Below are positions 15,985 through 26,480 of a stretch of DNA of 64,000 nucleotides, piece by piece. How positions within the stretch are numbered: the first letter of the stretch is position 1; each line of letters opens with the position of its first letter. The position numbers were made by a program, and so were the translations under genes. The notes under the pieces are model-generated. The model saw only the letters and a program-made list of their open reading frames with translations, did no database searches and had not been told where the DNA came from. Location: NCBI GenBank assembly GCA_003246575.1, contig QJZZ01000001.1, forward strand, positions 157,978-221,977, written 5' to 3'. The DNA is from Candidatus Saccharimonadota bacterium. Lineage in GTDB: Bacteria > Patescibacteriota > Saccharimonadia > Saccharimonadales > Saccharimonadaceae.

Positions 15985-18900
15985 CTAGAAATCATACAAT
16001 GGTGTGTCATCAGGCATTAATATTCCATTCGTGAAGGTGCGACCATGCATGAGTCGCTTCGATGGGTCAGCAGTGAATTGGAAGGTGAGGTCTGAAATAG
16101 TTGGTCCACGAGTGACATCGTCTGGATACCCGTATGCGTGAGAGCTGTCCACGGTGATGTCGAAGTAGAAGTAGCGACCACACTGAATGTCAGAGCCGAG
16201 TTCGTTCTTGACAGTGTAATTACCTGGCGTGCCAAGAGTAACATCGCCAAATGTTGTGATTTTGCCCCAGGTCGACATTGTGTCGCATCGTGAAGCTGTT
16301 TGCTGGTTTGCCATACTACGATAACTTAGCTGCCAGCGAGCACCAATCGAGTTGTCGACACCATTGAGGAGCCAATAGTTAGGGAAAACGTCAGAGTCGG
16401 TATCCATCATGATCGAGTACTGCGCAACTTGCGCCTGTGAAAGGAGGGTTGACTGCTGGATGGCCGGTGAAGCATAGGATGTGCCTGAGCCTCCCGGTGT
16501 TATGACGATTCGTCCGCTTGAGCCAGCGCTGCCATGGCTGTTTATGCTACCACCATTTCCACCTTGACCTGAACTTCCTCTCCGGCTGTCTAGTGAATTG
16601 CCGGGTGTTGCACCGCTACCAGCAAGGTCTATCTGGGCGCTACCACTGAGATAGTTGGAGCCACCACCACCACCACCACCACCGGCGGTTGCGGATGATG
16701 AGCTACCACCACCACCACCAAAGAATCCACCACCACCACCACCACCACCGGCGTAGTAGGACGCGTATGTGCCACCGGGTCCGCCATCAGCAGCACCGCC
16801 ATTGTTTGCGCCACCTACAGTTGCAGTGTTACCGTTTGCGCCACTTCCAGATGATTCAAGTCCGCCGCTTGAACCGCTGCTTATTCCGCCGCTTCCTCCG
16901 GCTCCACCTGTGAATTGTGTACCACCGCTTCCTCCTCCGGCTGCAGCGGAACTTCCGCCAGTGATACCAGTGGTGCTGCCGCCACCGCCACCACCGCCGC
17001 CGCTGGTTGTCGATGAGTTGTCGCCACCACCACCGCCGCCACCGCCGGCAGCAATGATCAGATTGGATCCGCTTCTGCTAACCTCGGAGTGTCCACCGCC
17101 ACCACCGCCCTGGCCAGCGGACCACCAGTCAGTATTGCCGGCTCCACCACCGCTGCCAACGTATATATCTAAGGTTTCACCCGGCGTGACGCCTATAGTG
17201 TTCTGTGCGTAGCCTCCTCCTCCTCCGGCTCCTCCGATACTGGCACTACCGCCACCGCCGCCACCGCCGCCACCACCCCAGGCACTGATTGTAATTGAAG
17301 TGACGCCAGCGGGTACTGTGTAAGAGTATGTTCCAGCTGATGTATAGCTTACGTTATTCACAGCACCATTTCCTCCGATACAGTCCATTCCTCCAAGAAT
17401 GTATGCTTTACCGTCAGAGTACACAGCAGAAGAGCCGTAGCGTGAACCACTGTATTTTTCATTTGTTTCATACCAGGCACCGATGCCAGTTGGATAGTTT
17501 CCTGAAGATATGGTAGTATTTGCGCTGACTGGTCCAACGAGCGTTGTAGGGCTGCAGGACGCTGAATCGCTTGATCCGCCGAGAAGATAGATGTATCCGT
17601 TAGCGGCAAACGCATCTGCATCTGCGAGCCGTCGGGGAAGGCTTGTGCTGTAAGACCAGCTACCAATAGAGCCATCGGTAGTGCTGATTTGTGCATATTG
17701 TGTATCGCTTAGATAATTTCCTGAACTATCTTTCCCTCCAAAAATATACAGGTTATTTGCGTATGCTACTGAAGAGAGCGAGCTTCTTGGTATAGCAAAG
17801 GGTGTTGATCCTGTTGACCAAGAAGACGAAATATTTCCGCCGCTGGATAATTGAGGCGACACGTAAATAGTGTTTTTTGTGGTACTTGTGCTATCAATTC
17901 CACCAGTAGCGTAAATACGGTCATTCCATACTGCGACTGAAAGGTGTGTCCTTTCTTGAGGCAGTCCATTTGTGGCTGTTTGCCATGATGGAGACGAACC
18001 GGGAGTCATGTAATATACCTCGGGCCTGGCATCCAATATCACTGAGTTCGACTCACTGGGTGTCGAGTAGTGAGCACTCGATATCGGTCTTTCGACCGTA
18101 TTGTCCGGTAAAGTCCATCCAATTTCTACATGGTCTCCACCGTATGATTCTTTGTAATTTGCTTCAATATAGTAATAATGTCCAGCAACCAATGACACAG
18201 TACTCGAATGCTGTTGCGAGAACTTTGTCCACTCGTACTGATTTGTCCAGCTGCCATCGGGGACTGAGGCGATTGTCGTTGCATTTGCTGGATTGGTGTC
18301 GGTGCTGAGTCGAAGTTCTCCACTGTCGTCGCTCGCGAACCAAAAGCTGTAATTGCCAGTTTGAGGTGCGCAGATGAGGGCAGACAACCTGCCTCCAAAA
18401 GTGTCGCCTATATTTACGGCAGACTCAAGAGATCCTCCACTCAGTATCGTTGATGAGCTCGGACTGTTTGGGTAGCTTGATGCATTGTACAAATCGCTGA
18501 TGGATGTTCCGCTGATGCTGTCGTATTTCTCGAAGTAGGATTTCCCTGTTGGCTCACAGGTGCTATCAGCAGACTGCCCGCCGATCCAGTATAGCGACTT
18601 TCCTGCCGAGGCTAATTTACCCCATGCCCTACCGGCGGGAAGACTGTCCTCTGTCGTCCAAGTGCCGATGGTGCCATTGGCGTCTATTGGGGCGCTTTCG
18701 ACGCTGTCAGAGACGGAGTCGCAGGCTGATGTTGATGAACTGGTACATCCGCCAGCTATATACATTCTGCCGTTCAATATAGTAGCGCTTGCGCCAACTC
18801 TGTGCGGTTCATCAGAATAGGAATTTGCAGAGGTTGTATAACCCGCAGGTGCGCCACTATCGTTATTGTATACCTGGAAGGTTTGGATGTTATTTGTTGG

Positions 18901-21900
18901 CCCCGCACTGTTGCAGGTCGGGCTATTACCATTTGTACATCCGCCGATAACGTACGCGTATGAGTTTGATACCGGTAGACTCAGTCCCCATCGGTGTTGA
19001 ATATTTACGGAAGAAACATGAAAACCATCGGTTGCGCTACCCAGGCTGCCGTCGCTGACGTTAACCTTGATGAACTCAATATCGGCTAGTACTCCAGCGC
19101 TTTGGTCGTAGCCTCCGACAACGTAGATATATCCATTGTACCCAAATGCGGCAGCGCGACGACGGCCGACATCCATTTCATTGGGTGACTCGACCCAGCC
19201 ACCTGAGCTTGTGTTATCTACAGTCGATACGATGTTGTTATTATTGTCGATTTTCGCATATCGTATTGTTGACATGTCTACTAGACTTGGAGTAACTCCG
19301 CCGATTAGGTATATATAATTCGCGTAGATGGTGCCACTCATAATACCTAAACCGGCGCCGGCACTTCCAGGCACTGTGCCTATTTGCTGTTGACCCGATG
19401 TCGAGCAGCTGCTCAGGTTGCCGTTCAGTAAGATGTTGCACTTGTAGACAGCAGGGGAGTAGGCAGTGCAGCCCATACTTGAAGTTGTCATGCAACCACC
19501 TAAGACATATAGGTTTCCTGGTATTGATCCGGCATTTGCTGGATTGGAACGAGCGAAAGAATATAGGTACGATACTGATGTCATGCCTAGGCCAGTCATC
19601 GATTGTGATTGCCAGGGTCCAATGCTTCCGTCGGGGTTAAGAGCAGTATGTATGATGGCGTTCGAGTTGCCGCTTCCGGTAAGGCCGCCAACGAGATATA
19701 GTGTGTTGTTAAAGATGACGGGACTTGCAGCAGCAAGGCCGCCAGTAATCGCATGAGTTGTATCTACGCACCATGTACCTCCCTGACGAGTATTTGGTGA
19801 TGCGCATACCGCAGGTGCTATCATTTTTCCCGTTGAAGAGATGGCAGTGTATACGATGTTACCACTGGTGCTTGGGCAAGTGTTGCTTGTGCACCCACCA
19901 ATAATATATAGGTAGCCGTTAACGATGATCGAGGAGTTTAGTATATTTCCGACGTAAGCTGTACCCGGAAGGTCGCAGCCCTCGGGGGATGTGTCACTAC
20001 AGGGAGAAGTACCGTAGGGCTGTGATTGGTCAACGGTCGAAGCGTCCCCATCTTGGTTAATTGTGCCGTACTTAATATCACCAAGTGCGCTGGTGCAGCT
20101 ACCGGTTGTGACATCTTGGCTGTCGCAGCCGCCAATTTCGTAGAGGCTATTACGCCATGCTACAAGTGTTTGACCTGTGCGAGTATCGGCTACTCCGCCG
20201 ACAGTATTCCAGCTATCGATTGTCCCGTCTGCATTGATGCTTGCAACCTGAGTATTGCTGGCAATTGTTGTACAGTGGCCACTAGCGTTCGTTGCCGAGC
20301 AGCCTCCGCTAACGTATAGGTATCCTCCCCAAACTGCACCAAAGTCACCTCCAGTCGCCATCCTTTGAGTGGTGAGGTCTGTTGTGTGTACCCAGTCATT
20401 GACGGTTCCGTCACTGTTGATACGTGTGTAATACACGGATGTACTTGGGGCGCCACCAATACTGCTAGCACCGCCAACAAGATAGAGGCGGTCATTGTAA
20501 GTTTGTGCGGTGTAGCCGTAGGCTGAATATGGCAGAGAGGTGCCGGTATCCCAACTTCCTAGACGACCGTCCGCCGTGATATCGGCGATCGCGAGCTGGC
20601 CATTGACGGTCGTTGAGCCGCCAGTGCTGCTTAGCCCACCCATTAAGTACATGCGGTTTTTGTAGGCGACAACCTTGACGTCACTACGTGAACTCGGAAG
20701 GTCCGCGTCCCGATACCAGTAGGTCCAGGTGCTTTGGTCGCTACTGGTTGGGCTCCAGAGTTGAGGCTCACCATTGGCTCCAAGCTTTGCGATATACACC
20801 GTGTCGCAGTAGCCACTATCGCCGGTGCCACTCGCAGCTGTGCAGCTACTGTCTTGACCTCCAATTGCGTAGAGAAAACCATTGTATGCAACAAGGGAGA
20901 AGTTTCCGCGTGGGGCAGGGAGGTCGTACTGTGAAGATGTACACCAGCCACTACATGCGCCAGTGCCTGGATTGGTGCTCTCTAAGGTGTTGTTCGTTGT
21001 ATTGAATTTTGCCCACTCAACTGTGCTCGTCGCACCGGTGCCACCCGTATAGGTAATCATGACAAGGCCGTTTGCACCGGTAGTGCCACTTCCGCGGCTC
21101 GTTCCTGCTGACCCAGCTGTGGCCGCTCCAGCTCGGTCTGTATCTGTGTTATTTCCTGGAGTTGTTCCGCTTGCGCCCAGTGTACTCGATGGCGAGCCTG
21201 TTAAGTAGCTTGAGCCACCACCGCCACCACCACCGGCACCGCGGCTCGAAGATCCAGTACCACCACCACCACCGTAGTAGCCACCACCACCACCGCCACC
21301 ACCGGCGTAGCGGTTTGTAACATCATTTGCACCACCATCACCACCACCGGTGGTGCCACCATTGCTCGCGCCACCATCGCCACCCTGTGAGCTGCGACCA
21401 TCGCCACCATCGCCACCGAGTAGGTAGCTACCGCTCGATCCGCTATTGCTACCACCGCTGCCACCACTTCCGCCGGTGCCTTGCGTACCACCGCTGCCAC
21501 CACCACCGCCACCAGCGATACCACTCATACCACCACCACCACCGGCACTACCGCCGGTGTTGCCGCTGTTGTAGCCACCACCACCACCACCACCGCCGCC
21601 GGCTGCTACGAGAAGTGGCGTACTGCCGCGAAGAATAGCGGAATATCCACCACCACCGCCACCGGCGCCTGAGTTGTTCGTGCCAACACCGCCATTACCA
21701 CCACCACCGACGCTCACGGTAAGCGTCTCACCTGGTGTCACAGAGAGAACTGATGTCGAATATCCGCCGCCACCACCATCCGCGCCACTACTACTTCGCC
21801 CAGCGCCGCCGCCACCACCACCGGCGCCCCATGACTTGACAGTAATACTCGTGATACCAGCAGGTACGGTAAAGGTGTCGTTTCCGGCGGTGGTATATAC

Positions 21901-23097
21901 AACCTGTCCGCCCGCTGGGTGAATACCGCCGACAGTGTAGATGAATCCCCCTGCAACGGCCACACCTTGTTTCCACTTGGTTGTATTGAGCGCAAGGGTA
22001 TCATTCCATGAGTCAAAGCGTGCGCCAGTTGTCGCTCCTTTTTTGATGACCTTGTTGTCGACGTCAAAGTCAACGTTGGTCTCGTTATTGCCAGCCATAA
22101 ATTGCTGAGCGGTGACGATATAGACGCTTGGGTCGATTGAGAGCGGATACGACGCATCGAGTAGGTTGGTCGCAGTGACGGTGAGCGTTGATCCATTAAG
22201 CGTAAAAGATGCTTCGACTCCAGTTATTGATTTGCTTGATTCAACGATAGTTGGTGCGGGAATCGTGAAGAGAAGAAGGCTTTTTTCGGCGTTCGCCTTG
22301 GCTTTTTCGAGGAGCGCTTGATCACTTTCTGTTGCGGCGGTGACTGTTCCAAGGAAGAGTTCGTTGCCGTAGATACCAACACTTCCGTCACTCTCGAGAC
22401 GTGCTTCGGTGTTTTCTGGTAGGCCAAGCTGATAGTCAAATGACTGCGTATCCGTAGTCTTGCTTGCCAAGATGATATCTTCCTTGATACCAGTACCTTG
22501 AGCGGTGTAGACGAGCCAACCTTTGTGATCGCGGAATGGGTAAACAATACGATTTTGATCTTGGCGCCCAGTCATGAGATCCATTTTTGGCGTCATCGTG
22601 AGATCGAGCTTGTAGGTTGAGTCCGTTAGTGTCATGCCGGCGCCTGCATCACGAGGAATTGAGGCGCTCAGAAGCGGTGCACCAGTCTGCACTGTCTCGA
22701 TTGAAGCAACGGCGCCGCTCTCGAACGAGTAGGCTTGTGTCACTGGATCAAATTCAATATCGTTTGCCAGACGTTCACTTGGCGCGGATAGCAGAGAGTC
22801 CGCTGCTGCAACGCGGTACGTGTGGGGTCCAAAATAGGTATAGATGCGTTGTGTGATGTAGATAGCGCCTGCGATTACGGCGAGAATAATCGCGATCGTG
22901 AGTAGGTCTTGGCGGGTAGGAACAGGTAGCCGGAGTTGGTAGTAGTCGCGTTTTTCGGTATGTTTACGGTGAAATAGTTGAGAGAATGACGGCAAGCGAA
23001 CGCGACGTGATTTTTGGGTGTGCCGAAAGAAGCTCCACAATAGAAAGCCTGCTGTCCCGTGTCGTTTTCCTCTAAATCTCGACCTTTTTATCTGCAT
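15985..23097 (-). CDS. Giant Kelch-repeat / polyglycine / PA14 surface protein
   Basis: 2370 residues from ATG 23097 (GAGGT 6 nt upstream). A basic cytoplasmic N-terminus of about 60 residues is followed by one TM helix (about 65-90). The extracellular part has a beta-rich region, then many Kelch-like blades (the YxxGG pattern recurs, about 385-415, 700-1520 and 1690-1920), interrupted by two glycine-rich domains (about 415-695 and 1930-2205) each introduced by a TVPAG(I/V)TSIT(V/I) lead-in. A PA14-like carbohydrate-binding module lies at about 1529-1679 (YSFWFASDDSGELRLS, HYYYIEANYKES). Many blades carry a GGC...C pair, suggesting disulfides. Probably a cell-surface adhesin binding host glycans; host binding is inference. 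Confidence 0.88.
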   Translation of the reverse strand: MQIKRSRFRGKRHGTAGFLLWSFFRHTQKSRRVRLPSFSQLFHRKHTEKRDYYQLRLPVPTRQDLLTIAIILAVIAGAIYITQRIYTYFGPHTYRVAAADSLLSAPSERLANDIEFDPVTQAYSFESGAVASIETVQTGAPLLSASIPRDAGAGMTLTDSTYKLDLTMTPKMDLMTGRQDQNRIVYPFRDHKGWLVYTAQGTGIKEDIILASKTTDTQSFDYQLGLPENTEARLESDGSVGIYGNELFLGTVTAATESDQALLEKAKANAEKSLLLFTIPAPTIVESSKSITGVEASFTLNGSTLTVTATNLLDASYPLSIDPSVYIVTAQQFMAGNNETNVDFDVDNKVIKKGATTGARFDSWNDTLALNTTKWKQGVAVAGGFIYTVGGIHPAGGQVVYTTAGNDTFTVPAGITSITVKSWGAGGGGGGAGRSSSGADGGGGGYSTSVLSVTPGETLTVSVGGGGNGGVGTNNSGAGGGGGGYSAILRGSTPLLVAAGGGGGGGGGYNSGNTGGSAGGGGGMSGIAGGGGGGSGGTQGTGGSGGSGGSNSGSSGSYLLGGDGGDGRSSQGGDGGASNGGTTGGGDGGANDVTNRYAGGGGGGGGYYGGGGGTGSSSRGAGGGGGGGSSYLTGSPSSTLGASGTTPGNNTDTDRAGAATAGSAGTSRGSGTTGANGLVMITYTGGTGATSTVEWAKFNTTNNTLESTNPGTGACSGWCTSSQYDLPAPRGNFSLVAYNGFLYAIGGQDSSCTAASGTGDSGYCDTVYIAKLGANGEPQLWSPTSSDQSTWTYWYRDADLPSSRSDVKVVAYKNRMYLMGGLSSTGGSTTVNGQLAIADITADGRLGSWDTGTSLPYSAYGYTAQTYNDRLYLVGGASSIGGAPSTSVYYTRINSDGTVNDWVHTTDLTTQRMATGGDFGAVWGGYLYVSGGCSATNASGHCTTIASNTQVASINADGTIDSWNTVGGVADTRTGQTLVAWRNSLYEIGGCDSQDVTTGSCTSALGDIKYGTINQDGDASTVDQSQPYGTSPCSDTSPEGCDLPGTAYVGNILNSSIIVNGYLYIIGGCTSNTCPSTSGNIVYTAISSTGKMIAPAVCASPNTRQGGTWCVDTTHAITGGLAAASPVIFNNTLYLVGGLTGSGNSNAIIHTALNPDGSIGPWQSQSMTGLGMTSVSYLYSFARSNPANAGSIPGNLYVLGGCMTTSSMGCTAYSPAVYKCNILLNGNLSSCSTSGQQQIGTVPGSAGAGLGIMSGTIYANYIYLIGGVTPSLVDMSTIRYAKIDNNNNIVSTVDNTSSGGWVESPNEMDVGRRRAAAFGYNGYIYVVGGYDQSAGVLADIEFIKVNVSDGSLGSATDGFHVSSVNIQHRWGLSLPVSNSYAYVIGGCTNGNSPTCNSAGPTNNIQTFQVYNNDSGAPAGYTTSANSYSDEPHRVGASATILNGRMYIAGGCTSSSTSACDSVSDSVESAPIDANGTIGTWTTEDSLPAGRAWGKLASAGKSLYWIGGQSADSTCEPTGKSYFEKYDSISGTSISDLYNASSYPNSPSSSTILSGGSLESAVNIGDTFGGRLSALICAPQTGNYSFWFASDDSGELRLSTDTNPANATTIASVPDGSWTNQYEWTKFSQQHSSTVSLVAGHYYYIEANYKESYGGDHVEIGWTLPDNTVERPISSAHYSTPSESNSVILDARPEVYYMTPGSSPSWQTATNGLPQERTHLSVAVWNDRIYATGGIDSTSTTKNTIYVSPQLSSGGNISSSWSTGSTPFAIPRSSLSSVAYANNLYIFGGKDSSGNYLSDTQYAQISTTDGSIGSWSYSTSLPRRLADADAFAANGYIYLLGGSSDSASCSPTTLVGPVSANTTISSGNYPTGIGAWYETNEKYSGSRYGSSAVYSDGKAYILGGMDCIGGNGAVNNVSYTSAGTYSYTVPAGVTSITISAWGGGGGGGGGGSASIGGAGGGGGYAQNTIGVTPGETLDIYVGSGGGAGNTDWWSAGQGGGGGGHSEVSRSGSNLIIAAGGGGGGGGDNSSTTSGGGGGGGGSTTGITGGSSAAAGGGSGGTQFTGGAGGSGGISSGSSGGLESSGSGANGNTATVGGANNGGAADGGPGGTYASYYAGGGGGGGGFFGGGGGSSSSATAGGGGGGGGSNYLSGSAQIDLAGSGATPGNSLDSRRGSSGQGGNGGSINSHGSAGSSGRIVITPGGSGTSYASPAIQQSTLLSQAQVAQYSIMMDTDSDVFPNYWLLNGVDNSIGARWQLSYRSMANQQTASRCDTMSTWGKITTFGDVTLGTPGNYTVKNELGSDIQCGRYFYFDITVDSSHAYGYPDDVTRGPTISDLTFQFTADPSKRLMHGRTFTNGILMPDDTPLYDF
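16480..17310 (-). repeat. Polyglycine-coding low-complexity tract 2
   Basis: Runs of CCACCA/CCGCCG on the plus strand encode GGGGG-rich stretches in the C-terminal glycine-rich domain of the giant protein. Prone to slippage and to misassembly. Confidence 0.85.
21010..21850 (-). repeat. Polyglycine-coding low-complexity tract 1
   Basis: A second, separate tract of the same kind encoding the N-terminal glycine-rich domain, inserted directly after the first Kelch motif. Both tracts share the same lead-in and the VTPGETL motif, so they are duplicate modules. Confidence 0.85.
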
Positions 23098-23157
23098 GTA
23101 TACCTCAACATGTACTAGGGATATTGTACCATAACCGGCATAGTCAACGAAGCGCAA

Positions 23158-26100
23158 TTAACGGTTTGAGAAGGCGAAGTTCAAGTTGCCAACGTAGGCG
23201 TTTGCGGTACGGCTGGCGACGACGTCGATCTTGAAGACGATACTATCTCCAGCGTTGAATCCACACGTAGATGGGTCGGACGCGCCACTCGCAACCTTTG
23301 TTTGCCAGCTCGTCACTGTGCCTGATGATACGTTGATGCTTGAGCCGCAAGAGGTTAGCCCGCTGTCCGAGTTGCGGTATACCTGGTAGCTAACTGATGC
23401 GCCACCACCATTCGTACCATCATCGGTGCGGCCCATCAGGGACGTCTGGCCAGAGTTGAAGCTCTTGAAGGTGCCGGGGAGCTGGTAGGTCACGTAGATA
23501 CTGTATGTCTGTGATGTGTTCTGAGGCGAGGTCCACTTGTAGAAGTTGTACGTTTCACCGCTACCACAGATGGTGTCTTGTCCACTCGTGCCATCATTGA
23601 TACCAAGGGTTGAGCTACATAGGTCACTCGTCATCGTGCCGATACCTGTGCCGTGCAGTACGGCGTTGGTATACTCTGGGCTGATCGTGACGATGTTGTC
23701 TGGGCTCGAGCCACAGGCACCCCAGCCGTCTGCCTCGTAACACTGCAGCTTACCAAGGGTTGTGTCGTAATACATGCTTCCAAGCAGTGCGTCGTTGTTG
23801 CTTGCGATTGGTGCAGATGCGGCTCGGTCGAGTGTGAACAGGGTCACGGCACCACCGTTGACGCCACCACCAATCTGCACGTTTGGTGTTGAGTTACTCG
23901 AGAGTGACATCGAGAAGGTGTCGACGTAGAAGGTACGCGCGACAGCGTCGTTCTGAAGGAAGTAGATGTATGGGCTTGTCGGTGCGTTGCCGTCGGTAGT
24001 GATGTAGCAGGTGATCTTGGTGAAGTCTGAGGTTGAGCTTGAGACGCTTTGCGTATTGTAGTCTGCACAGTTGACATAGTTTGACCCGCCGTCTCTCGAG
24101 TAGCGCACGAGGAATGAGTTGAATCCGGCGGTTGTGCTCGCCGCGTAAACAGTGATGCGATAGAGTGTGTTTGGAAGTGGATTAACTGACAGTTTGTTTC
24201 GAATACCGCGGAGCGAGATAGCGGGAGTGATAATCTCCGCACTGTCACTAGCGTCGTTACCGACCGATGTCGTACGAGAAACAGTCGCGCTGTTGACTGA
24301 CGACCAGTTTGCGGCGAAATTTAAACCATCGGTCACCGAGCCATCTGTCGCGTAGTTGAAGTCAGCTGCGATCGTGACACTCAGGTTATCGGCATAGAAG
24401 GTGCGCGCGGTAGCGGTTGTCTGGCGAATAAGGATCCCATTCGATGCTGTGATGCCTGTCGATGGAGTGGTGAAGGTACAGTTGACCTTGGTCCATATAC
24501 TTATCGTTGCCGTCGCTGCTACCGTACATGGGACGGATGCGTTCGAACCATTGTTCGAGTAGTAGACATTCATGTCGGTGAATGTGCCACTCGAAAGACG
24601 TACAGCGAATGAAACGTTGTATGGCGTGTTTGCAGTCAGTGCAGAGGTGAGGGTGTTTTTGACACCAATGTTTGCAACTGCTGTGGTTGTGGTTGCAACC
24701 GAACCTTGACCAGTGTTGATGTACGGTCCTGTGGTTGTGTACCTTGTGACGGTGCTCGCACCGATGGCTGTCCAGGTGGATGCAGGGAACGTCGTACTGC
24801 TAGCGCCTGCAACCTCGGCGCCCGCATCGCTGGCGTATTCGGTAACATTGCCATTGACCGAGAGAAGTGACGCCGCAGATGAGGTCTGAACACTCAAGAG
24901 CGTTCCATTGACAGGGTTGGTCGCGCTGTCACGAATTGTCAAACCATTCGTATTACCTGTATTGCTGACGACGAGCTCGGCACCACCGGCGCTTTGCAGG
25001 GTGTTGTCATAGGCTGACTGGAGAGTAGTCGAGCTCGATGCACCGGCTGCCGTCCAGTCGCTACCGTTCCAAATCATGGTAGCTGTGGTGTTTTGGCGCA
25101 TTGCGATAGTGTTACCGGTTCCGCCGTTGTTGACCGAAAGGGTGAAGTCGCTTGATCCGTTAGCTGCGGTGATGTAGACGATACGTCCAGCAGTCAGAAT
25201 CGTAGGGTCAGGAAGGGTAGCGGTTTGGCCATCGGCGCTGAATCCGACAATGATAGCTGCGGAACTATTCACCGAACTTGAGGTAATAGTACAGCTCGAT
25301 GCGACAAGCGCGCCGCTCGCGAAACAGTTTGCGTCGTTTGTCGAAGTTGAGAATGTCGGTGTGTTGAAGATAACGAGGCCGCTGACACCAGTGCCGGTAC
25401 CGACGCCACCGAGAAGGTTTAGGTTACCACCGTTTGCATTTGTGAGGCCGCCAGTTCCGCCTTGGATGGTAATAGCGCCACCTTGACCGAAGCCGTTGCC
25501 GGTTGAGCCGACGATAGTCAGCTGACTGCCAGCAGTGTTGGCAGCAGTCTGTGCGACGCTAGTGATGGTGGTGCCGGTAGCTGCAGTACCAAGTGTCAAG
25601 CTAGTGCTGGTGATGGCGGTTGACGCACTACCGTCCGCTTTGCCGATCGTGAGTGAGGTTGAGTTGGCTGCACCAATACTCAGAGCGCCGGCTGATGCAA
25701 CGTCGAACGTTGATGCCTGGAACGTGCTGGCAATACCAGTGCCGTCGATATTGAAGCTTGCAGCGTTTTGGACGCTGGTGCCATTTTGAATAAATCCTTC
25801 AGAGGTGCGACCACCGAGCATGCCGGCATTGAGAGCGTATGGCGTTGAGCTGAGACGCTTCATAGGGAGCATTTCACCGTCACCACCACAATCAGCGGTG
25901 AAACTGGTCGAGATTGTACAACTTGTAGTGTTACCGATGTTGACACTCAGATAGAGCGTGTCTTGGTTCCAGTCTATCTGGCTTGCAAATGGGTTGATGC
26001 TACCAAGTTCAACGCTAAAGTAGCCATTGCGCACGGTGACGCCCTGGCCTGCAGAATTCAACCAATTTTCTGTCCACTGCAAACTTCCGGCAGGGGAGCC

Positions 26101-26343
26101 GGTGGTGTTACCTGCGGATTGTCCGTCACCATCCTGATAGATCTTGAACTCGACGTTATAGAAACCATCTGCCGCAGTCGCGCCAGAGCTTGTCAATAGT
26201 CGACCCTGAAAGTTGATACGCTGGTTGATCCCAGGTGCAGCATTAACAGGGGCAGTCAAAGATGCCAGAACAACAACAAACAGGGCCAATAAAAGGCTAC
26301 CCGCAATCATTGTGCGCAGTGCACGAAAAACACTAATAGTCAT
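23158..26343 (-). CDS. Secreted fibre-like surface protein with tandem beta modules
   Basis: 1061 residues. Signal peptide (TM stretch about 10-33, cleavage near VNAAPG). The N-terminal domain INQRINFQGRLLTSSG with FYNVEFKIYQDG and later STPYALNA is a domain common in surface proteins of these genomes. Then come coiled or beta-helix-like repeats (SIGAANSTSLTIG), and two successive modules of about 150 residues, each with an ending of the type TARTFY(A/V)D, looking like jelly-roll carbohydrate-binding domains. A further beta domain with Cys pairs ends the protein. Located 60 nt upstream of the giant adhesin and probably co-transcribed. Role in attachment is inference. Confidence 0.85.
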   Translation of the reverse strand: MTISVFRALRTMIAGSLLLALFVVVLASLTAPVNAAPGINQRINFQGRLLTSSGATAADGFYNVEFKIYQDGDGQSAGNTTGSPAGSLQWTENWLNSAGQGVTVRNGYFSVELGSINPFASQIDWNQDTLYLSVNIGNTTSCTISTSFTADCGGDGEMLPMKRLSSTPYALNAGMLGGRTSEGFIQNGTSVQNAASFNIDGTGIASTFQASTFDVASAGALSIGAANSTSLTIGKADGSASTAITSTSLTLGTAATGTTITSVAQTAANTAGSQLTIVGSTGNGFGQGGAITIQGGTGGLTNANGGNLNLLGGVGTGTGVSGLVIFNTPTFSTSTNDANCFASGALVASSCTITSSSVNSSAAIIVGFSADGQTATLPDPTILTAGRIVYITAANGSSDFTLSVNNGGTGNTIAMRQNTTATMIWNGSDWTAAGASSSTTLQSAYDNTLQSAGGAELVVSNTGNTNGLTIRDSATNPVNGTLLSVQTSSAASLLSVNGNVTEYASDAGAEVAGASSTTFPASTWTAIGASTVTRYTTTGPYINTGQGSVATTTTAVANIGVKNTLTSALTANTPYNVSFAVRLSSGTFTDMNVYYSNNGSNASVPCTVAATATISIWTKVNCTFTTPSTGITASNGILIRQTTATARTFYADNLSVTIAADFNYATDGSVTDGLNFAANWSSVNSATVSRTTSVGNDASDSAEIITPAISLRGIRNKLSVNPLPNTLYRITVYAASTTAGFNSFLVRYSRDGGSNYVNCADYNTQSVSSSTSDFTKITCYITTDGNAPTSPYIYFLQNDAVARTFYVDTFSMSLSSNSTPNVQIGGGVNGGAVTLFTLDRAASAPIASNNDALLGSMYYDTTLGKLQCYEADGWGACGSSPDNIVTISPEYTNAVLHGTGIGTMTSDLCSSTLGINDGTSGQDTICGSGETYNFYKWTSPQNTSQTYSIYVTYQLPGTFKSFNSGQTSLMGRTDDGTNGGGASVSYQVYRNSDSGLTSCGSSINVSSGTVTSWQTKVASGASDPSTCGFNAGDSIVFKIDVVASRTANAYVGNLNFAFSNR

Positions 26344-26480
26344 ATTTGTTTCGTGTTTTTTGTTGTTATTTTAAAAACTCTTTTGTAATCTCGTTTTTGT
26401 CTCACACAAAATTACACTATGTATTATACCTGCTTATGGTAAAAATACAAGATTGATTACAGAGTAGCTGTGGATAACTT

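Noticed and set aside
16769-17212. Proline-rich open frame on the plus strand
   Set aside because: It is the complement of the polyglycine tract (GGN/CCN), not a gene.
21200-21640. Regularly spaced CCACCA repeats that could suggest a CRISPR-like or satellite array
   Set aside because: They are in-frame Gly codons of the giant protein with no spacers; no CRISPR array and no cas gene is in the window.
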